A stretch of 64,000 nucleotides of DNA from Podospora comata (lineage: Eukaryota > Ascomycota > Sordariomycetes > Sordariales > Podosporaceae), in contig CP071493.1 of NCBI GenBank assembly GCA_017354895.1, positions 1,178,001-1,242,000 of the forward strand, read 5' to 3'. Position numbers and translations under genes: made by a program. This document shows positions 1 to 11,507 of the stretch, in pieces. The notes beneath the pieces were generated by a model that was not told the DNA's origin, did not search any database, and worked only from the letters and a program-made list of their open reading frames with translations. Every line of letters begins with the position of its first letter. The first letter of the stretch is position 1.

Positions 1-1018
1 AGGGGGTGGTGGGTATGCTGATGGGGATGGCGGAGATAGTGATTGTTGTGTCTCCGATTGTGGGAGAAGGGGGTAGACCGGTGACAATGATTGTTGTGTC
101 TCCGGGTGCGGGAGAAGGGGGTGAGCCGGTGACAGTGATGGTTTTCGTGGAGATGAATGAGATGGGCGGTGCGGGGAAAGGGACGGTGACGGTTATCGTG
201 CTGACTGGTGGCGGTGCCGGGGCTGAGGCGATAACAGTGGGAAGACTTATGGTTATCGTACTAGCTGGCGCGCCGGAAGGTGAGGCAATGACAGTAGGGA
301 GAGTGACGGTGATCGTGCTGCCGGCTGCTGTAGGCGAGAGCGCAACAGGGGCTGTGACGGTGATGGTACTTCCAGGCGGTGGAATGGCTAGAGTTGGGTT
401 GGGGCTAGGGTTTGAGATGGGAGAGAGGATGACCGTCACTGTGTTTACTGGGATCGGCGTGATTGTGACGAGTATGGGTGTTGGGGGAGGTGGAGATAAG
501 GTGAGGATTATGGGGGAGGGTGTGGAGCCTGAGACAGAGGCGGCAGGCGAGAGAGCAATAGGGGTGCCGACTCGTACTGTTGTTGATGCGGCTATCACTG
601 TGGCTGAAGGGGATACCGATGTGATCACTGGTGGACCTTGTGAGACCAGGGGAGACTCCGAAGTAACGATGATGGGACCTTGTGAAGGGCCTGAGGAAGG
701 ACTGGCCAAGGTAAGAGTAACTGGAGTGGTCGTCAAGGCAGTCACCGCGGATAGTGTGATATTGAGAGATACCACCGATGTGGCATTGGCGATTGTCGAG
801 TTGAGTGGACCTGTCCCTAGAGGAGGGCCTATGAGCACGCTCGTCTGGTTCTGCGGATCATCTGCTCGGTGGTAGATCTTTCGGGGGAAGATGTTGTTCT
901 CGCCATTCTTCTCGTTGACATCTTGAGATGAGTCCCCGTTGAGAATGGGTGCTGGAGCAGCCAGGGTGCCGATGTCCCTGCTTGCAATGATGTAAACTAT
1001 AAGAAGTAATAGATGCAT
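1..1018 (-). CDS. Secreted Ser/Thr/Pro-rich repeat protein (3' end beyond window)
   Basis: Seen: from an ATG at 1018 the minus strand stays open for 339 codons to the window edge, so the C-terminus is missing. The protein starts with a hydrophobic segment (MHLLLLIVYIIA) and a plausible signal-peptidase site near residues 19-22 (LAAP). Potential N-glycosylation sites lie near residues 57-86 (NQT, NST, NAT, NIT). From about residue 217 it becomes an imperfect repeat of roughly 15-20 residues built on the core (S/T)TITVT followed by Pro/Ala/Ser spacers, at least seven copies. Known: this composition is typical of O-mannosylated, often GPI-anchored fungal cell-wall proteins. Inference: an extracellular surface protein; an anchor signal would lie outside the window. 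The opposite strand has a long open frame over the same DNA, which I regard as a shadow because only the minus frame has a signal peptide and a sensible repeat. No intron is needed in the visible part. Confidence 0.8.
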   Translation of the reverse strand, partial: MHLLLLIVYIIASRDIGTLAAPAPILNGDSSQDVNEKNGENNIFPRKIYHRADDPQNQTSVLIGPPLGTGPLNSTIANATSVVSLNITLSAVTALTTTPVTLTLASPSSGPSQGPIIVTSESPLVSQGPPVITSVSPSATVIAASTTVRVGTPIALSPAASVSGSTPSPIILTLSPPPPTPILVTITPIPVNTVTVILSPISNPSPNPTLAIPPPGSTITVTAPVALSPTAAGSTITVTLPTVIASPSGAPASTITISLPTVIASAPAPPPVSTITVTVPFPAPPISFISTKTITVTGSPPSPAPGDTTIIVTGLPPSPTIGDTTITISAIPISIPTTP

Positions 1019-2235
1019 TTTGAAGGCTTTATGAAGAGCAGCAAGGCGTCGGTTTTTACAAGCAGCCCGAGAGGTCCTACTTGGGTTGATCAAGACATGG
1101 GACCTTCTTGTAAAGAGTTCAAAGTGAGTGTTTCAACTAAGTACTTTGGCCTGACGTCAAAGGTTACGACTTTGGTCAGCCTTCCGCAAATAATATATCT
1201 GCCTACCTATCCAGCCACTCCAAGTATTGTCTGCATGATGAAAGACCTTCAGCTCTCTTTTTTGAGCTAAACTATCCGCGTAATGTGGCCAAAGTGCGTT
1301 GTTTTCACTCTTCCGATGAGAAGTTGTTGCACGTGGGAACATCTTGAGGCCTGGAAGAAAGTTAGTATCCAAAACAAATCGTACTCTCTGAGGTTCACGA
1401 AGACTGGACAGGCGGCTCCCAGCATCCGATGTCGAGGAGTTCATGTGCACCGTGTCCTTGACACATCACCCAAATGCTCCCTGTATAACCAACATGTTGG
1501 TTCCTGACGCATCATTTCCGAGTCACCTGTCATGACAAATATCTAGGGATCGTGGAAATAATGCTGAAGAAGTATGACGAGACATGGGTTTCTGTGGTGT
1601 AGGGGGGAGATTTTCGAAATGCGGAGGCAGTATGACACTGTCTAAGGCATCGTTCTGATGTGAATCTCGATCCGAGACAACGCATGGCCGGAGATCACCT
1701 GTGTGTTTTTGTCAGTCCAGTCCATTCTTTCTGTGTCACCGTACCACAACGTACTCACATGGCAGGTATGGCAAGCCGGGACCTGTGGCAAGAACATGTA
1801 ACCACGGGAAATCACATTTGTTCCTGCATATTTGGAAAGTCGGGACGTCAACCGATGGTCGTATCACGGGAGTTTTGGAGCTCGTATAGGCGGTCCTTGC
1901 GTGACAAGTTTCACAACCACACCGAGGGAACATCAACACTCTGAACACGCGGCCAGCAGCCCCATCATTTTCTGTTATATTCTTCGTCAGCTCCCACACA
2001 TGCCTTCCATTGTGTAATATACATTGTTCGATTGCCATCCACATCTTCCCAATGCCAAAAGATGGTCTGAACGTGAGATGTTGTTGTGTGTCAGTGTACT
2101 CCTTGTTGGCACACGCGCCAGTGAGCTTTCATGCCGTAACGCCGCTTATGTGATATGGGTTTGATCAGCCCTGGAGTATGTAGCTAGAAACTGTTCAATA
2201 TCGTGCACCCGAAAGAACCGATGGTAATTGAAGAC
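1019..2235. other. Intergenic stretch between the surface protein and the tail-anchored protein
   Basis: About 1.2 kb. The left part must hold the promoter of the minus-strand surface protein; the right part is the 3' flank of the minus-strand gene ending at 2236. Open frames here are short, lie on both strands and have random-looking composition. I see no RNA gene. Confidence 0.5.
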
Positions 2236-2640
2236 TTACACGCCAACTATGGTGGCCACCGCCAGACTTATTCCCAAAATCGTGAGGAATGCAAGCATGA
2301 GACCCATAGCTCGCATTTTTCTCTCTTCTTCTTCCTCAACGGTCTCTGTGCGCGGGGCAAAAACACGGACAGTCAAGGTGCGGCGGGTGGCAGTCGGGTT
2401 GTTATTGGTCTCGACTGGGTGGTTGTTGCTCTCAAGGTCGACATGATAGAAAGGGTGAGGAGAGCGAGACTCCAAGGGAATGGAATTCTGATAAACAGGA
2501 ACAGCCTCGTAGGGGGGGACGTTTTCAGAAGGAGCCGCTTCCTGGATGTTCCTGTCTCTCTCCATTGTCTTGACTTCCAGACTGTTTCCTGGATGTGGCT
2601 GAAAAGTGTTCAGGTTGTGATCTTGCGAAGGAGGCGCCAT
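2236..2640 (-). CDS. Small tail-anchored membrane protein, function unknown
   Basis: Seen: a 134-residue frame beginning MAPPSQDHNLNTF. Residues 1-107 are polar, with a Pro/Tyr-rich patch near 42-50 (PPYEAVPVY) and an acidic run just before the membrane (TETVEEEEE). The last ~25 residues (MRAMGLMLAFLTILGIS and onward to VGV) form one hydrophobic helix ending at the stop, preceded by RK, as expected of a tail-anchored or type II membrane protein. The biased composition and single C-terminal helix make it look like a real gene. Its last codons overlap a good donor sequence (GTAAGT at the stop), so the mature end could differ by a residue or two if an intron is used. I do not recognise a family. 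A PPxY-like motif could recruit a WW-domain ubiquitin ligase; that is speculation. Confidence 0.6.
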   Translation of the reverse strand: MAPPSQDHNLNTFQPHPGNSLEVKTMERDRNIQEAAPSENVPPYEAVPVYQNSIPLESRSPHPFYHVDLESNNHPVETNNNPTATRRTLTVRVFAPRTETVEEEEERKMRAMGLMLAFLTILGISLAVATIVGV

Positions 2641-4036
2641 CGGTACGCAGATGTTGAACTCGAGATGGCAGTCAGTTTTGCAGTTGTCGACTCGGGAAAC
2701 TTTCTCTCATTACTTAGGCGGCAGACTGTCCTGTCCAGTTTCTGCCTGGCAGTGAAAAGGGCGGTTCTGAGCATCGTTCCTTCCTTGCCAGAGGAGATAT
2801 CGGCTTCAGATGACGTAGGTATATTTTATTCAATTACACACCTGGCAGCCACTCCATGCCGGCCTGGCATCTCTTTGGCTGATTTCAATCATCCTCTTCA
2901 TAGAGAACATCGACCAGGTGGTATGGTATGGTATGAAATAGTTGCTCCCTCCTGTGAACACACCACCTGACAGCTACCAATATGCCATCATCCAATCAGC
3001 CCCTAGCCTTCCCCACAAGCGCTCTATTTGAGTGCCTCAGAAATTTGCATGTCTTTGTAACACATCGAGTCACTTCCACTGTCCCCAGACTGGATCCAAC
3101 CTCCCATGTGTCGTCTCGGCTGTTGACATCGTCAACCAGCCCCTTTCTACGACAAGGCCGCCAAACAGACTTTAATCTGGTTACAACAATGAGAAGACTG
3201 ATCTAATCATGAAGATGCCTGGCCAATTTGGTGCTTCCAGTTGTGACAGGACCGCACACCGTGACCGCAACTTCCCATGCAGTTGGTATTGAGAGATTCT
3301 TTGTTCTGGCTTCACTCGGGAAATTGGGTGGTTACTTACCAGCACCGCCAGCCCAACAGTGCCGAGGTTTTTCAAGCTTGTAATACTCCCTCACCTCTCT
3401 CCTTCAACACTTGCTTCTTCCATTCTTCAAAACCTTCCGGTCCGTCAGCTTTTCCATCCACACATCACCTCTACTTTATTCTCCATATTGTGTCTCCAAG
3501 TGCTTCATAGTACGAGCTTCATTAAGTCGAGAAATCATCATACCATATATTCAGCACCAACACGTTTGTCGAACGCAATTTCTCGATCACGGCACACCGC
3601 CTACCCCAAAATCCAGTCTACGACTTTCATCAGTCTCAATCCTGAGCATTACCGTTCCTCCCTCGAGACACAATCATCTGACATCAATTCACCATCCATA
3701 AGCACACAGACTGGCTCACAGATAGTCATCTCACGCACCAAGACGGCGCCCTTTCCACATCAAACATCTCTACTGACTAACTCCACTGATCATCAGTCAG
3801 ATGATCACTGTTGTCGCAGCCGTCACCATAGTACCATCATCTCAGTCATCATTTTACAGCATCGCATCTTCACATAAAACCCTTTTCACCTATTCATAAT
3901 CTGGTTCTCTGTTAGCAGTTTGCATGTTATAAAGTATCACTCATCACATTTCTCATCTACAAACGGTATCAATACACCGATCTTGACGTCTTTTCTCACC
4001 TCTCATCCCTCCGTTGTTATTTCACTTCTCGCTATA
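2641..4036. promoter_or_regulatory. Divergent promoter and C/T-rich leader of the SET gene
   Basis: The region lies between the start of the minus-strand membrane protein and the start of the plus-strand SET gene. From about 3370 onward the plus strand is markedly C/T/A-rich with few G, which is typical of fungal core promoters and 5' leaders. A short GGTAT tandem repeat occurs near 2919-2936. Open frames in the leader (for example 3359-3877) read as pyrimidine-rich low-complexity sequence and I do not call them genes. Confidence 0.5.
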
Positions 4037-5242
4037 ATGGAGCCCATCAAGATCAAGACCACCGTTCTCACCGCCGACGCTTTGGCGAAAGCCATGGCCG
4101 AGATGCAATCCATCCTTTCCCAACTAACCCCCTCAGAGTACAAAGATGCCCTGGCCATCCAGTCAGGCGACGATTCCGACCGATCAGCTCAGAATCTGTT
4201 CTCCGACCCGGGGGGCAACGACTCGGTCAGCTCTGACCAAAACCTCACCACCACAACAACCCTTGCCTGTCCCAGTCATCCAACCACCGACGGACCCACC
4301 ACCACCGAGACAAAACCCGGGCAAAACAACTACCACATCCTCCCGCACCCGGTCCCGGTCTCCAAATCTGAGCCGCGGACTGTGAAAATCGGCACGCTAA
4401 ACAGCATCCCCATCTACCACTACTTCTCCCACGCCGAGCAGTTCCTCGCAAGCCAAGAATACGCCACCCCGTTCGGGAAGCGCTTCCTCCTCGACGAGCC
4501 AGACAGCTTGTTGCCTTCCGATGACCCCTCTGACAGGGTTTTCCACCCTCCCCCCCACTCGGAGGAGTGGTGGCCCGGTCCGGGGAACGCAAACAGGGAT
4601 TTTCGATTCAAGAGATATTTTGAGATACGCAAGTCGGGGCTTGGGGGGTTGGGGGCGTTTGCTACGGTGGATATTGAGATGGGTAGGGTTATCTTGCTGG
4701 AGAGGCCGCTGCTGTTGACCACGCATGGGAGGGTGGAGGATGATGTGTTGGCGATGCGGCAGGAGGGGAAGGGGATTTATAGGAGCTTGGATGGGGGAGG
4801 TGAGGTGGGGTGGGTGAGCAGGGTGAAGGATCGGAATTGGTGAGTTTATATACTGGATCTTAAGTTACCTAGTTGAGGGCGAGTTGGTGGCTAACATGAT
4901 GTGTGTCTGTGTAGCTTTGATCTGGGAGGTGGGATAGGCTTCTTTGGGATTGCCTCGAGGTTCAACCATGCTTGTCGGGGTGCGGCGAATGTGAATTATA
5001 AGTATGATCATCACAGACAGGTGATGGTTATGACGGCGAGGAGGGATATCGAGGCGGGGACGGAGCTGTTTATTGACTATGGGGCTGGGTCTTCGGCTTG
5101 CTTGTATGCCATGTATGGGTTTGTTTGTCGGTGCGGTGGGGGGTGCAGGCGGTTGACGAGGAGGGATTTGGAGGCCATGGGGGCTGGGTTGAAGGAACTT
5201 GTGAAGTGGGGGTTGGCGAGTGAGAAGGAATTGGCGTGGTGA
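4037..5242 (+). CDS. SET-domain protein (SET5/SMYD-like), probable lysine methyltransferase
   Basis: Two exons, 4037-4839 and 4915-5242, joined across a 75 bp intron (donor GTGAGT, branch CTAAC at 4891-4895, acceptor TGTGTAG); the junction codon becomes Cys. The product is about 376 residues. Residues 1-~120 are Ser/Thr-rich and probably disordered. The SET fold starts near residue 195: KSGLGGLGAFATVDIEMG is the N-terminal SET strand, RFNHAC stands for the canonical R-x-NHSC knot, and ELFIDYG is the C-terminal Tyr motif. FVCRCGGGC afterwards resembles a post-SET cysteine cluster. Known: such fungal SET proteins are usually S-adenosylmethionine-dependent lysine methyltransferases; substrates are mostly unassigned. 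The start at 4037 was chosen because the in-frame upstream Met at 3920 lies in C/T-rich leader. The Ala in NHAC is a mild deviation from NHSC. Confidence 0.87.
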
Positions 5243-8200
5243 TTGGGGGTTTGATAGGGGGGATGAAATGCGGTGATTTATGTGGGTGATCTTCTCACAG
5301 TTTTTTTTTTTTTTGGTTATATTTCGCTGCTTTGGTGAATTGAACGTTGTGTTGAAGTTTTATTGATGGTCCTGGTGACAAGTTGGTTGTACAACAGAAC
5401 TATTGATACACGTCAGTATAAACGTGTATTGACTGTCGACTTACCATGCGTGTGCTTCACTTGATAAATCCCCGCAGGGACAGCGTGGGATCAAGGAGAA
5501 GGGGCTTCCAGGCGACAGGCTAGGGGTTAGGGTATGAAGGTCTTGCCCCTTTTTGACCCCTATTTGCTGATGTTATGCTGCTTCCACACCCATCATAGAT
5601 AAGCATCATGTTTCCAAGGGAGACCGGGCCTATTGGTAGGGGCGCTCAACAGAAGAGGTATGTCTGTTGCGCATCATGACAAAATCGAGCAATCTGCAAC
5701 CATAAACTCCATCTGACATCCGGGCAAGAGCTCAACGCAAAGGGTCCTCTCGTCTTTCGTGAAGCACACAGAAAGGGTTAAGGTTGATTGATGGCCTCGT
5801 TCGTATTCCAAAGTTGAACACCCTATCACACATGCAAGCGTGATATGACACAATACCACTCGAGATATTGAGGCGGCAGGAGACGGCAGGCCATGAGGAG
5901 CTTAACTGGCGGACGGCAAGGCCAGAATCTGCAAGCCTCATCCCAATCTTTCCCGGGACGACCACATCAGGGACACACACACACGCACACACCCAGGCAG
6001 ATAGAGTGGTAGGTGAATGAGCGGACGCGATCCGGCTCATGCATCCAAAAGTGCGATAATCTCCAGATTGCCATGTTGTCCGATGTGGCCTAGTGCATAT
6101 GTGGCCCATCCCACACTCAGGCCTCGCTACGACGCTGAAGCAGATAGAAACCAATAGCCAGGGCAGGAAAGATAAATGGGCTCGACACCCTCTTTTTGTG
6201 AGTGATGTGAAGAAGGGGAAAGGGGTGGGGTGGTAGTATTTGTTTTCCATCCCACGGCCGGCAAACTACTGGCTCATAACGCAAGGCCGAGGGTTGCCGA
6301 CGAGGTGCGTGTGCGTTTGTGTGTTGCCTTGTCCAGTATCAATCACCATTCTTCGTATCACGACTTGGTTGCAGCCTTCCTGCCAACCACTATGGATGCT
6401 TGATTTGAGCAAACACATTTGCTTCTATGATCAGTCATTTTTGCGGAGACACGCCAGCGCTTCTCTGCTCCTTGATATCAAGCAGGTCTGATGTAATGCA
6501 AGCAGTCGGCCCCTCATCGTGAGATCTGATAAACAAATGGCGATATCGGCACAGCTTTAGCCTTCCTTTGCCTAGAGACGGTTGTCAAGTTTCCAAAAAA
6601 AGAAAAGAGGGTTCGAAATGAGACAAGATGACGGCTGAATTCGCAAAAGGCCAACTAGATGAGAGGCGGTGAGGCGCCGGAAAATTGAGTCATAGAAAGC
6701 CAGATAGAGCTTCTCTTGGTGTGAGATGCTGGATGGATAGCTAGGGAGATCTCGGCATGTGTATTGGGACGGAAAGCTACTTGCTCAAATGCTGCCATGG
6801 CCGCCAAGATGAAGCTGCAGCAAGCACGCTAGGCTAATGCAGCAGATCTCGAATCGTTTTGGGCCGTCTGGGGGGAATACAGACAACAAAGCTATATGAA
6901 TTGGATGGTCGTCATGGCGAGCACTACCTAGAAATGGCTTGGTCGTAGATTGGAACCGGAAGATAGGCATTTGTACCGGGCCATCGATAACCAATCGATA
7001 ATGATACGGACATTGAACCGCTCGTGCTCTGGTGGGAAACCGAGTGGGATACCACCACCGCCTCGGCCGCGGATGCAAGCACTCTGGGCCGTTGGTGATT
7101 CATACGAATAAAACAGGTCGGTGGCGCACGAATGAGAAATGGATTTTGCTCTGGCGTGAATATCGAGCAAATCCTCGGAGGGAACAGCCGCAACTAGGTG
7201 TGAATGGGCTGTTAATTGAGGGGCCGGTGGAGGTATAAGACCCGAATATGAAGAGGTGCAGACGCCGGACGGGCCATAGTCTGATACGAGGGATAGCCGA
7301 GCGCTCAATGCCTGTGAGCACCCATGTGGCTTCTAGAACGATTGGACAATGAACAAAGTGTGCGAGGCAGGGCGAATGTATGTAATCCATGTCGGCACAA
7401 TCTAGATGATGCGTATACACCCGCTGTATGTCATGGCTGTCTCGGCATCATGAGCATATGTCTGCCTTTCATATGTCAACCTCCGCCGAGAAAAAGACCG
7501 GTCTGGCCGGAAAGCTCCGGAGAGCATCGACCTCACTTCTTCGATGCCGTAATGGGGCCGAGGACCCTCGATGACATCTTGATCGACCGATCCAGAAAGA
7601 CAGAAGCTGGTGTGGTGGAGGGGCATCCGGCTTTACTGACTTGGGCTGGCCGAGCCAAAATCTTGGTCAAGAATGAGCAAGTATGAGATGGCGGTCAACA
7701 TGTTGTGCCCTAGTAATGCTTTTTGCGGTATCTTCCAATTGGCGAAGGAATATTATTCCGTGGGGAAGGGATAACAAGAACATGGAGTCCAATTAGATAG
7801 CCAAGTTTTCCCACCTTCTCGGTTTCTACGGCTTACGGGACACAGCCAGCGGTCCCTTTGGCACGTTTGACACGGAGATGGTGGTGAGAAAACCGGGGGA
7901 GGGTACCCCACGCGGGCTATGGAGTGGACGTCAGTCTCCCGGGCAGATCGGGACCTGCCTCTGGGCGTATGCCAAATGTTGTCGGCCTAGGACCCCAGCC
8001 AAACGGAAAGCTATCCGGTTCAGGTGTCATGGTGGCATCCAGAGCTATTTGCTGGCTCAACTGGTTGACGACTCAAGGTAGAACGAGTGGCCGTCCCCAA
8101 AACTCCAATGCCATTTCATTACGTCTCAGAACACACAACAACCACTGGCTGTCTGCCTAGTTCCGTATACTAACGGGTAGCGGTTTACAGATGTGTGTGG

Positions 8201-9603
8201 TGAGACCCGTGGGGGTAAAGGAGAGAATGGGTAGGCCGATAAGGTGCTTTTGTGGCATGATTGGGAGATGCCGGAGGGGAGAGGCTGAGAGGGACCCCGC
8301 CTCGACCAGAGTGTGTGCCAAGTTCAGCGGCACCATCGTGCGTTGACCGACGTTACTCTGAATCCCGGGAAGTTGTGTACACGCTTTTAGAACCGGCATA
8401 GAGTTTGATGTATATCGCTCATGGAGGCTCGGCAGGGGGAGGGATATTGACATCCGGGTGAAATGGAGGTCGTCCGCGCCTCTCTTGCTTGTGATACTGC
8501 TTGCTGAGTTGGCCCTTTCCGAGCGGTGGCAAGATGAGTTTTCCCTCATCCGATAAGCTCCGAGCAGCGGATGTTTGATATATCGAGCCACGCCCGAGAG
8601 TAATCCGGAGAACTCTCCACAGAGCGATAAGCCACCTCAGAGCTCACAGGGAAATGTGATGGGTCAAAACGCCATACTATCCGGGCCTGTCGAGCTGGCA
8701 ACCTGGAAGTGCAGAGTGCAGACCGACCGCCTGTTGACGGCCAGAGCACACAGGCAGCCGTGACGCAGGCATCCCCAGCACCAGGAATCGGATGAGACAT
8801 CTGGGGAGAGAGAAAGTTGAGTTGACGGGTGCTGTGCGCACAAGCTGTGCTGCAGCTGGTTTCCCTTGCAGCATGGATGGAAGCAGCGAAGTTTTTTCTG
8901 TGGGCTGCCCTGGTTTTAGTCGAGCGCCAAGACATGGCTTTTGGCGGGGTTGTTCCCTCTAGCTCCAACTTCCACACCCCACCTTTTCTCAGCCGAGGGG
9001 CAGCGAGGCACCACAAGCCAGCGAGGGGCAGCATTTCGAGGCTTGCCATTTGCTATCACCTATGCACATTCTGCTTCCTTAGACGCGGCCATCTGAGATA
9101 AGACATTGTGAGAGGTAAAGTGAGGTTGTAATATGCCAGGTCCCAACCATCCCAAAGAGGCAGTCGACACCATCAGGATGAGCCAGAACATGGAGCGAAA
9201 CGCGAGGGCAGCCTAACCATGAGGAGACACCTCTAACACAGACCGGGATACCTCTCATCATGGTGTGTGATGCACAGCGATGCGCCTGCGTCTCTCATCC
9301 TGTTCACCGACTCCACCAGCGGCATGGAATTTGACTCCTTCCCGCTTGGGGTGGTCCTAGTTTTCTTTTTGTCTCGCCTTTTTTTTTGCGGTCGACCAGT
9401 GAGTGTGGTTTTACAACGCTGACACCCCCAAGCCCAAGCCTCCTTCTCCTGCAACCACACACGAGCTTACTACAACCGTCCATTCTTCGTACGCTCCGGC
9501 CGCAGCAGGATACGTACCTCGCCTGGCTCTAGGACCTTGGAGTCAAGAAGCACTTCCTCGCCTTACTTTCCGCCCTCCCCTTCTTCCTCTTTTCTTCTTC
9601 ACC
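5243..9603. other. 4.4 kb gene-poor intergenic region
   Basis: No convincing gene is visible. The start is the SET gene 3' flank with a T-run near 5301-5314. Open frames such as 5732-6250 (-), 8157-8591 (-) and 8546-9049 (-) lack recognisable motifs and overlap frames on the other strand. A CA-rich microsatellite sits near 5974-5994. The last ~250 bp before 9604 are C/T-rich and form the APRT promoter and leader. A short telomere-like GGGGTTAGGG occurs at 5523-5532. Confidence 0.55.
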
Positions 9604-10521
9604 ATGAGCGCCCCCGCCGACTCTGCCCAACCTCTGGCGTCGACCAGCAACGATCAGGTTCCCACGTCTGCTGATATCACCACCAGCGATGCCTCGAGAG
9701 GACAGTCCGCCTCCGCCTCCGCCAGTGCCTCCGAACTCGCCCGTACAAAGATAACTCTCCAGGGCGCCCTCAAGTCGTTCCAGGACTTTCCCATTCCCGG
9801 TATCAACTTCATCGATATCCTCCCCTTGTTCCAGGACCCCGCCATCCACAACGCCCTGCTCCGCGCCCTCGAGCTCCAGGTGCTCGAGTTTGTTGGCAGC
9901 TTGAAGCCCGATGTGGTTGTGGGGTTGGATGCGCGGGGTTTCCTCTTCGGCCCTTCGCTCGCCCTGAAGCTCGATGCGAGCTTCGTGCCCGTCCGCAAAA
10001 AGGGCAAGATGCCCGGCCCCTGCGTGACGGCTGCCTATGAGAAGGAGTACGGCACCGACTTTTTCCAGATGCAAGAGGGTGCTATCAAGCCGGGCCAGAA
10101 GGTCCTGGTCGTGGATGACATTATTGCTACCGGTACGTTTTTCCTGAACTGAACTAAGTGGAATATTGCGCCATTGCGGTGGCCATTCACCACCCCTGGA
10201 ACCTCCCCGCCAATGGGTTTCCCAAATTTTTTAGCACCGCCCCCTGCTTTCGAAAAACACCGGCCACCGTTGCGGTCATACGTTGGGAAACCGCTCAAAA
10301 GCTTGGTTCTTCCGAGCTTCCTAAAAAGCCACAAATGAAACGAGCCTAGACTAACACAATCTTCACTCACAGGTGGATCTGCCGCGGCCGCTGGCACCTT
10401 GGTGAAGCAGCTCGGAGGTGAGCTGGTCGGCTATCTCTTCATCCTCGAGATTGCGTTCCTCAAGGGCCGTGAGAAGCTCGGTGGCGTTCCTACCATTACT
10501 CTCCTCGAGACGGATGAGTAA
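9604..10521 (+). CDS. apt1: Adenine phosphoribosyltransferase
   Basis: Two exons, 9604-10132 and 10373-10521; the 240 bp intron (donor GTACGT, branch CTAAC at 10351-10355, acceptor CACAG) splits a Gly codon inside the PRPP loop. The product is 225 residues. It converts adenine plus PRPP to AMP and pyrophosphate in purine salvage, in the cytosol. Diagnostic features: [13 protein letters not shown] (residues 62-74), LDARGFLFG (108-116), RKKGKMPGP (131-139) and the PRPP-binding signature [14 protein letters not shown] (167-180). Compared with the usual ~180 residues there is an N-terminal extension of about 45 residues, rich in Ser/Ala/Thr (SASASASAS near 35-43). The start at 9604 follows a CT-rich leader and CACC context; upstream in-frame sequence from 9403 looks like untranslated leader. 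The unusually long intron for this window is the only oddity. Confidence 0.96.
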
Positions 10522-11507
10522 AATAGCTCGGCCGACATCGGTGCTTACACACTGACAACACACACGCAACAACACAATTCGGCGGGCTCTTATCCGACAA
10601 ATCCATATTCGACGATTTCCGGGCTTTTTTATTTTTCAACATGAAACAGTTTAAATACCCCTACATTTGTTTTTTTCTTACACGGGATGATTATTCGTCA
10701 ATGATGGGTGTGTGCGCGTGTGGATTTTTCTTGGCCGATAGACTACTACTCCTACTGTGATCTTCAGGCAAACGGCATGGGAGCTTTGCTGGATGGGCGT
10801 TGTGGTTTGTTCAAAAATCCGGAGTGGTGATTTGTGATGTGGTTGTGGGCAAGGACATCATCACTATCAGGGAAAGTAATCAAGTAGACTTTGGGGCTTG
10901 CTGATTGTTTCTCTTGTTGTACTACCACTACACTCTCGCCAGGTTGCCTCGGTTGTGGGCGACGGGCAAAAATGAATAAAAAAATAACATATGAATCGCT
11001 CTTTCATAGGTTCATGTGAGATATGGGACCAGAATAATATCTTCTCGTACTGCAATCAAGTAAGTGTGTGCTGCATCTCCCTCAAATCAATCAATATCAC
11101 ATCACATGCATCGATCATCAGAGGGCAAGTTCGCACATACACCCAAACATCAAGGTTCTCAGTCCTACCCTTGAGATGTAACAGCCAGTCTAGATTGATT
11201 GACTGCACAAATAGTGGATAAATCCAATGTCGACTATGGCAACGGCCCAGCATAAAGTGCAGGGGCAGCATGCAGCGGCCTCTAAAGATGGGATGAAAAA
11301 ACATACTACTCGTATACATCCAACGCTAAATGCAAAAAATAAACACTTCTAACCACTATCATCTAACCACACATCAACCCAAACACAATTACCGCTCACC
11401 AAAAGAATCCATATATACAAAACTGCATACCTTAAAAATTCACACCACCCACTCCCACCCATCAATCATATCTCCCTAACCCTAGCCCCCCACCTACACC
11501 TAAACTC
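10522..11507. other. Convergent 3' intergenic region between APRT and the mannosidase gene
   Basis: Just under 1 kb between two genes transcribed toward each other, so it should hold both 3' UTRs. It is AT-rich in places, with an AATAAA near 10976 on the plus strand and a C/A-rich stretch at 11340-11505. A telomere-like CCCTAACCCT occurs at 11474-11483. No gene seen. Confidence 0.5.

Noticed and set aside
6-875. Plus-strand 289-codon frame at the left end
   Set aside because: It is the antisense shadow of the minus-strand secreted repeat protein, which has a signal peptide and coherent (S/T)TITVT repeats.
3359-3877. 172-codon frame upstream of the SET gene
   Set aside because: Its DNA is C/T-rich leader; the product is Ser/Thr/Pro/His/Ile-rich without motifs.
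5732-6250. 172-codon minus-strand frame
   Set aside because: Random-looking composition rich in Cys/His/Ser, no motif, crosses a CA microsatellite.
8546-9049. 167-codon minus-strand frame
   Set aside because: No domain, overlapped by plus-strand frames, no supporting splice or promoter features.
9403-9603. N-terminal extension of APRT from an upstream ATG
   Set aside because: Sequence is CT-rich leader; the ATG at 9604 has a good context and already gives an extended N-terminus.
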